Source: CAZJBP01 sp964544115 (lineage in GTDB: Bacteria; Verrucomicrobiota; Kiritimatiellia; UBA8416; JADHWI01). From it: 10,176 nt of DNA. A program made the position numbers and the translations under genes. Location of the stretch: assembly GCA_964544115.1 (NCBI GenBank), contig CAZJBP010000133.1:1-10176 (forward strand). The letters run 5' to 3'. Positions 7,422-10,176 of the stretch are shown here, piece by piece (the stretch's first letter is position 1; every line of letters starts with the position of its first letter). Below the pieces are notes generated by a model. The model did not search any database. It had not been told where the DNA came from and saw only the letters and a list, made by a program, of their open reading frames with translations.

Positions 7422-8497
7422 ACGTGCGTCCGATGGCAGTCGAGGACCGCGTTCTGCACTCCGAAGATAGTGGCAATCAGGGCCGCGCGGATCCACATGC
7501 CGTTGCGCATCTGGCGCCAGTACATGGCCCGCGGATCCCGGTCCACGGCCGGGTCGATCTCGGTCCGGCGGGGGAAGGGATGCATGATGACGGCCCGCTG
7601 CGGGAGGATCTCCAGGTGCTCCAGGCTGAAGCTGTACCCGCTGATGTCGATCTTGCCGCTTTCCCCCTTCACGCTGTCCCACTCGTCCTGAACGCGCGTC
7701 ATGTAGACGGCATCGCAGTCGGCGATGGATCCCTTCATGTCGCCGGTCTGGCTCCATGCGACCCCAGACGCGCTGAGCATGGCCGTTACGTCGGCGCCGA
7801 TCTGCAGGGGGGGCGGAGCCACGAACACCAGGCGCACGGCGCGGTACATCGTCAGCAGCGCCGCCAGGGACCGCACGGTGCGGCCGCGGGCGAGGTCGCC
7901 GACGAACACCACCGTCTTGCCGTCAATGCCCCCGCGCTGCTCGAAGCTGCGCTGGAGCGTGTAGATGTCCAGCAGGGCCTGCGTCGGGTGCTGGTCCTTG
8001 CCCGAGCCGGCGTTGATGATGGGCACGGGGCGGTCGGAGTTGGCCAGCACCCAGGCCATGCGCTCGGCCAGCCCGCCGACCTGGCTGCGCATGATGATCA
8101 GGTCAAAATAGGAGCTGAACGTGCGCACCGAGTCCTCGTGCGACTCGCCCTTGAACTCGCTGGAGGTTGCCGTGTCGCGCACCTCTCCGACCGACAGGCC
8201 CATGATCTGGCAGGCCGCGCAGAAGGAGAGGAACGTGCGCGTGCTGGGCTGGGAAAAATAGAGCATGGCCCGCTTGTGGGCCAGGAGTCCGCGCAGCGCG
8301 TTCATGCCCTCGGGCTTCTTCGCCACCTGCCGGATGCGGGTGGCCAGGTCGCTCAGCGTGTCCAGCTGGTGGCGGCTGAACTGTTGCGCCAGCAGGACGT
8401 TGAACAGCTCGCCGCCGGGCGCAAGAACCCCGGCCTTCTCATGGGGCGGCAGAGCCTGAAAGACGTCCCATTCGATCGTCTCAAGTGTCGTTGACAT
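7418..8497 (-). CDS. pyrB: Aspartate carbamoyltransferase catalytic subunit
   Basis: Catalyses carbamoyl phosphate plus L-aspartate to N-carbamoyl-aspartate in pyrimidine synthesis, in the cytoplasm. Carbamoyl-phosphate site: STRT (85-88) and HPTQ (170-173). The 80s-loop equivalents of E. coli Ser80 and Lys84 are Ser112 and Lys116 in SSEFKGES. The aspartate-binding block YMTRVQ (265-270) matches E. coli exactly and separates it from ornithine enzymes. GDLARGRTVRSL (200-211) is also typical. It is 359 residues against about 310 for E. coli, with about 33 extra at the N-terminus before STRT. The usual HPLPR reads HPFPR (306-310). The start at 8497 has GGAGG (8510-8506) eight bases upstream. The stop overlaps the next gene by ATGA. 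No pyrI regulatory subunit is in the window. Confidence 0.93.
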   Translation of the reverse strand: MSTTLETIEWDVFQALPPHEKAGVLAPGGELFNVLLAQQFSRHQLDTLSDLATRIRQVAKKPEGMNALRGLLAHKRAMLYFSQPSTRTFLSFCAACQIMGLSVGEVRDTATSSEFKGESHEDSVRTFSSYFDLIIMRSQVGGLAERMAWVLANSDRPVPIINAGSGKDQHPTQALLDIYTLQRSFEQRGGIDGKTVVFVGDLARGRTVRSLAALLTMYRAVRLVFVAPPPLQIGADVTAMLSASGVAWSQTGDMKGSIADCDAVYMTRVQDEWDSVKGESGKIDISGYSFSLEHLEILPQRAVIMHPFPRRTEIDPAVDRDPRAMYWRQMRNGMWIRAALIATIFGVQNAVLDCHRTHV

Positions 8498-8505
8498 CCC
8501 AGTTG

Positions 8506-8510
8506 CCTCC
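8506..8510 (-). promoter_or_regulatory. Ribosome binding site of pyrB
   Basis: GGAGG on the - strand, eight bases before the ATG at 8497. It is the clearest Shine-Dalgarno in the right block. It supports independent initiation at pyrB, with the genes after it relying on ATGA coupling. Confidence 0.7.
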
Positions 8511-8560
8511 GCTTAAATCAGTGTTCACTAAAGTGGGCCTGCGCCCGCAACCCAAAATCA

Positions 8561-8641
8561 ACCACGGATTACACTGATGGCACGGATGGGGAAGCCAACA
8601 TGACAAAGCACAACCCACTTCATATCCGTGTTATCCGTGGT
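8561..8641. repeat. Inverted repeat built from CACGGAT units
   Basis: The left arm 8561-8578 and right arm 8624-8641 match as reverse complements at 16 of 18 positions, around a 45-base spacer. The word CACGGAT occurs at 8563-8569 and 8581-8587, and its complement ATCCGTG at 8624-8630 and 8634-8640. The form (ACCACGGAT followed by ACACGGAT) resembles a short dispersed repeat I recall from intergenic regions of several environmental bacterial genomes; that link is from memory. It could fold as a hairpin in the argF-pyrB transcript. Confidence 0.7.
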
Positions 8642-8662
8642 AATCATCTTGTTTTCTATCAG

Positions 8663-8674
8663 CCATCCGGATGG
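8663..8674. repeat. 12-bp perfect palindrome
   Basis: CCATCCGGATGG is fully self-complementary. It lies 44 bases past the argF stop on the - strand. Without a T-run after it, it is not a standard terminator. It may be a protein site or part of the repeat-derived DNA here. Confidence 0.45.
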
Positions 8675-8682
8675 TTAAGGTA

Positions 8683-8707
8683 CTAATAGCCTACAGCCTA
8701 ATAGCCT
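8683..8707. repeat. Pair of 10-bp direct repeats after argF
   Basis: CTAATAGCCT occurs at 8683-8692 and 8698-8707, a 15-base period, ending 10 bases from the argF stop codon. The intervening bases repeat AGCCT again. It looks like a short, partly decayed tandem repeat. Confidence 0.5.
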
Positions 8708-8717
8708 TGCGGCCCAC

Positions 8718-9734
8718 CTAGATCCGCCCGGTCACCGACGCGACCACCAGCGCCTTGATCGTGTGCATCCGGTTCTCCGCCTCGTCGAAGACCAGTGAAA
8801 ACGGGGCCTCGAAGACGTCATTCGTCACTTCCTGTGCGCCGGTCTTGGCGGTGACCTCCGTGCTGGAGTCGTGGAACGCCGGCAGACAGTGCAGAAAGAT
8901 CACCTCGTTGCGTTCGAGGTTGCCGGTGCGCCGCATGAGGTCCATGTTGACCTGGTAGGGCCGCAGGAGGCGGAGCCGCTCGTCCTTCTTGGCCTCCTCG
9001 CCCATCGAGACCCAGACATCGGTGTAGACCACGTGGGCGCCGACCACGGCGGCAGCCGGGCTGGTTTCCACCCGCACGGTGCAGCGGTTGCCGCGGGCGA
9101 TGGCGGCGGCCGTCTCGACCATCGCGTCGGTGGGGCGCAGCTCCGGCGGCGTGCAGTTGACGAAGTTTACGCCGCTCTTGGCGCATCCGAACATCAGGGA
9201 GGTGGCCACGTTGTTTCGGCCGTCGCCGACGTAGACCGCGGTCAGGCCCGCCAGGCGGCCGAAGCGCTCGCGGACGGTCATCAGGTCGGCCAGGGCCTGC
9301 GTGGGGTGGGTGTCGTCCGTCAGGCCGTTCCAGACCGGGATGCCCGCGTGCCGGGCCAGCAACTCCGCCGTGCGCTGCGCAAAGCCGCGGTACATGATCC
9401 CGTCGAACATGCGCCCCAGCACGCGCGCCGTGTCGGCCACGGATTCCTTGCGCCCCAGGTGGATGTCGCTGGAGGAGAGGTACTCTGCGTGCCCGCCCTC
9501 GTCAAAGACCGCGACCGAGGCCGCGCAGCGGGTCCGGGTTGAGGATTTCTCGAACACCAGCGCGATGTTGCGCCCGGCCAGCCGCTGCCCGCGCTCGCCC
9601 CGGGCCTTGCGGGCCTTCAGGTCCGCGGCCGCGTCGAGCAGGGCCGTCATCTCCACGTCGGTAAGGTCCAGCAGCGTCAGGAGGCTGCGCCCTTTGAGCG
9701 CGGCCAGAGCGTCCGGGTTGGCCTTGTTCATCAT
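8718..9734 (-). CDS. argF: Ornithine carbamoyltransferase
   Basis: Catalyses carbamoyl phosphate plus L-ornithine to citrulline; cytoplasmic. 338 residues, as in E. coli ArgF and the ArcB-type long form. Carbamoyl-phosphate site: STRTR (65-69) and HPTQ (143-146). Ornithine site: DVWVSMGEE (239-247) and HCLPAFHD (282-289) with the conserved Cys283. The closing FDEAENRMHTIKA is family-typical. DIHLGRKESVADTARVLGRM (90-109) matches the ArgF/ArcB pattern and not N-acetylornithine or aspartate enzymes. Anabolic versus catabolic use cannot be told; no arcA or arcC is present, so argF is the default. Two ATGs at 9734 and 9731 precede NKANPDAL. The frame remains open to 9842, but that part has no family match. 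No good Shine-Dalgarno is seen, and palindromes abut the start. Confidence 0.93.
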   Translation of the reverse strand: MMNKANPDALAALKGRSLLTLLDLTDVEMTALLDAAADLKARKARGERGQRLAGRNIALVFEKSSTRTRCAASVAVFDEGGHAEYLSSSDIHLGRKESVADTARVLGRMFDGIMYRGFAQRTAELLARHAGIPVWNGLTDDTHPTQALADLMTVRERFGRLAGLTAVYVGDGRNNVATSLMFGCAKSGVNFVNCTPPELRPTDAMVETAAAIARGNRCTVRVETSPAAAVVGAHVVYTDVWVSMGEEAKKDERLRLLRPYQVNMDLMRRTGNLERNEVIFLHCLPAFHDSSTEVTAKTGAQEVTNDVFEAPFSLVFDEAENRMHTIKALVVASVTGRI

Positions 9735-9759
9735 CACACCGGTGTGCCCCGCAAGGGGC
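9735..9759 (-). promoter_or_regulatory. Two palindromes abutting the argF start codon
   Basis: CACACCGGTGTG (9735-9746) is a perfect 12-bp palindrome immediately before the first ATG. Next to it, GCCCC (9746-9750) and GGGGC (9755-9759) form a five-pair stem with a four-base loop. They share base 9746, so both cannot be fully paired at once. On the - strand they lie in the 5' leader and would cover the only G-rich stretch that could act as a ribosome binding site. Function is inferred only. Confidence 0.4.
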
Positions 9760-9812
9760 CGGGTTCGTGCACGTTCCGCCGGGGCTTCCGTCCGCAGCGG
9801 CGTTAAGCCCGG

Positions 9813-9842
9813 ATAGTAGACCACCCCAAAGCCGTCGTGCAA
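9813..9842 (-). promoter_or_regulatory. Possible sigma70-type promoter for argF
   Basis: On the - strand TTGCAC (9842-9837) and TACTAT (9818-9813) are separated by 18 bases. Each matches the consensus only partly (about 3/6 and 4/6). The position, about 80 bases before the ATG, is reasonable. Weak in a GC-rich genome whose promoters I cannot model. Confidence 0.25.
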
Positions 9843-9965
9843 CCACTTTGGCCCGGGCGCATCTTCGGGTTTGCACGTTGAGGATTCGCCACCGCCCCGG
9901 CCCTTCGGCGGGCGGCAAAGGGAGCGCGGGCCCGCTTGTTACCGCCCCAGCGGACGCGCGGTTTT

Positions 9966-10032
9966 CGTACGCGTACCCGTACGCGTTCACGACGTGCCGG
10001 AGAATTCGTGTACGTGCACGGGCACGCGTACG
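9966..10032. repeat. 27-bp imperfect inverted repeat of alternating CGTACG-type sequence
   Basis: The left arm (9966-9992) and right arm (10006-10032) pair as reverse complements at 23 of 27 positions around a 13-base loop (9993-10005). Both arms are made of CGTACG, CGTGCA and CGCGTA words, giving near-alternating purine/pyrimidine DNA with a rough 6-base period. One of the four mismatches would be a G-U wobble in a + strand transcript. A large hairpin or cruciform is possible. I cannot see from this window whether other copies exist. Confidence 0.7.
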
Positions 10033-10078
10033 GCAAGGCGGCCGGTGCCGCTGCCGGATCCTGGTCCCGCACCCGTGA

Positions 10079-10113
10079 GCGTTACGCGTTACGCGTTGGG
10101 CGTTGAGCGTTTC
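10079..10113. repeat. Tandem 7-bp repeat, five copies
   Basis: Five contiguous heptamers: GCGTTAC, GCGTTAC, GCGTTGG, GCGTTGA, GCGTTTC. The first five bases (GCGTT) are invariant and the last two vary. It lies 345 bases upstream of the argF start. Confidence 0.75.
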
Positions 10114-10125
10114 TGTACACATCCC

Positions 10126-10155
10126 GAACGCAGTGAGGGATCTCACTTCGCGTTC
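10126..10155. repeat. Hairpin-forming inverted repeat, 12-bp arms with a 2-base bulge
   Basis: GAACGCAGTGAG (10126-10137) pairs with CTCACTTCGCGTTC (10142-10155): twelve pairs, with two unpaired bases in the right arm and a GGAT loop. GGGATCT around the loop, plus a degenerate GATCCCTC at the window end, recall the widespread GAGATCCCTCGCT-type dispersed repeat seen between genes in many bacteria. That link is from memory. No T-run follows on either strand. Confidence 0.6.
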
Positions 10156-10176
10156 ACGGCCCTTTCCAGATCCCTC

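Larger units (their letters stand above)
8498..8717. other. argF-pyrB intergenic region (220 bp)
   Basis: No coding sequence is supported. It is visibly more AT-rich than the genes beside it. It holds the pyrB ribosome binding site, a small GGGC/GCCC hairpin (8535-8546), an 18-bp inverted repeat (8561-8641), a 12-bp palindrome (8663-8674) and a pair of 10-bp direct repeats (8683-8707). No hairpin followed by a T-run is seen, so no classical terminator for argF. The best - strand -10-like word, TGTAAT (8575-8570), lies inside the left arm of the inverted repeat with only a poor, 19-base-spaced -35, so I do not call a promoter. Confidence 0.6.
9735..10176. other. Non-coding region upstream of argF (about 440 bp to window edge)
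   Basis: No convincing coding sequence: open frames here are Arg/Pro/Val-rich low-complexity strings. The first 100 bases or so hold the argF leader and possible promoter. Bases 9960-10160 are rich in repeats: an imperfect inverted repeat, a 7-bp tandem repeat and a hairpin with 12-bp arms. The stretch 9843-9960 is GC-rich with nothing I can name. What lies beyond the right edge is unknown. Confidence 0.6.

Noticed and set aside
6000..7691. 563-residue + strand open frame opposite the LWPF-repeat gene
   Set aside because: Arg/Gly/Glu/Val-rich with no recognisable motif. The opposite strand has a signal peptide, ordered repeats and coupled start and stop.
7422..7757. N-terminal extension of the LWPF-repeat protein by about 112 residues
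   Set aside because: It lies wholly inside pyrB, is Arg/His/Gly/Pro-rich, and precedes a clear signal peptide and ATGA-coupled start at 7421.
8533..8717. GTGGGCC (8533-8539) and GGCCCAC (8711-8717) as terminal inverted repeats of an inserted element
   Set aside because: Seven bases is within chance in GC-rich DNA, there is no target-site duplication, and the right copy abuts the argF stop.
8498..8717. Riboswitch or pyrimidine attenuator in the pyrB leader
   Set aside because: No conserved riboswitch core, PyrR-binding loop or U-tract terminator is visible; only repeat-derived hairpins.
9735..9842. 36-residue N-terminal extension of ornithine carbamoyltransferase
   Set aside because: It begins at a TTG, shows no family similarity, and covers the leader palindromes and possible promoter.
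10126..10155. Rho-independent terminator
   Set aside because: The stem is good but no T-run follows it on either strand.

Overview
This window is GC-rich, tightly packed bacterial DNA from a Gram-negative (diderm) organism. The outer membrane is implied by an LptF/LptG-family LPS-export permease, an LpxL-type lipid A acyltransferase and an Mla-type (MCE) lipid-transport cassette. The gene mix and the short dispersed repeats around CACGGAT remind me of PVC-group bacteria (Verrucomicrobia/Kiritimatiellota-like). That placement is inference from memory and weak. I see no phage, IS, CRISPR, tRNA or rRNA.

Layout. Left block, + strand (1-3171): the last codons of an upstream gene, an LptG-like permease (53-1150), a PilT/PilU-family retraction ATPase (1191-2282) and an LpxL/HtrB-family acyltransferase (2284-3171). 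The spacing is operon-like. Right block, - strand, in transcription order: ornithine carbamoyltransferase (9734-8718), a 220-bp repeat-bearing gap, aspartate carbamoyltransferase (8497-7418), a large unrecognised lipoprotein-like protein built from repeated LWPF-type motifs (7421-5751), the MlaE-like permease (5754-4942), the MlaF-like ATPase (4945-4166) and the MlaD-like MCE protein (4169-3168). The blocks converge at 3168-3171, where both end in the same palindromic CTAG.

How the genes may work together. lptG and lpxL serve LPS export and lipid A acylation. mlaE, mlaF and mlaD form the inner-membrane permease, ATPase and MCE substrate-binding parts of a phospholipid transporter. The LWPF-repeat protein sits directly upstream of mlaE, overlaps it by 4 bases, and may be an additional envelope part of that transporter. 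Four successive gene junctions, pyrB to the repeat protein to mlaE to mlaF to mlaD, all use the same 4-base ATGA stop/start overlap, so translational coupling is likely along the whole run. The carbamoyltransferases supply pyrimidine (pyrB) and arginine (argF) synthesis and have no obvious envelope role.

The long non-coding stretch at the right end (9735-10176) and the argF-pyrB gap carry most of the structured DNA: a 27-bp imperfect inverted repeat, a 7-bp tandem repeat, a 12-bp-arm hairpin, palindromes against the argF start, and an 18-bp inverted repeat made of CACGGAT units. The best candidate for something undescribed is the LWPF-repeat protein coupled to the mla genes.
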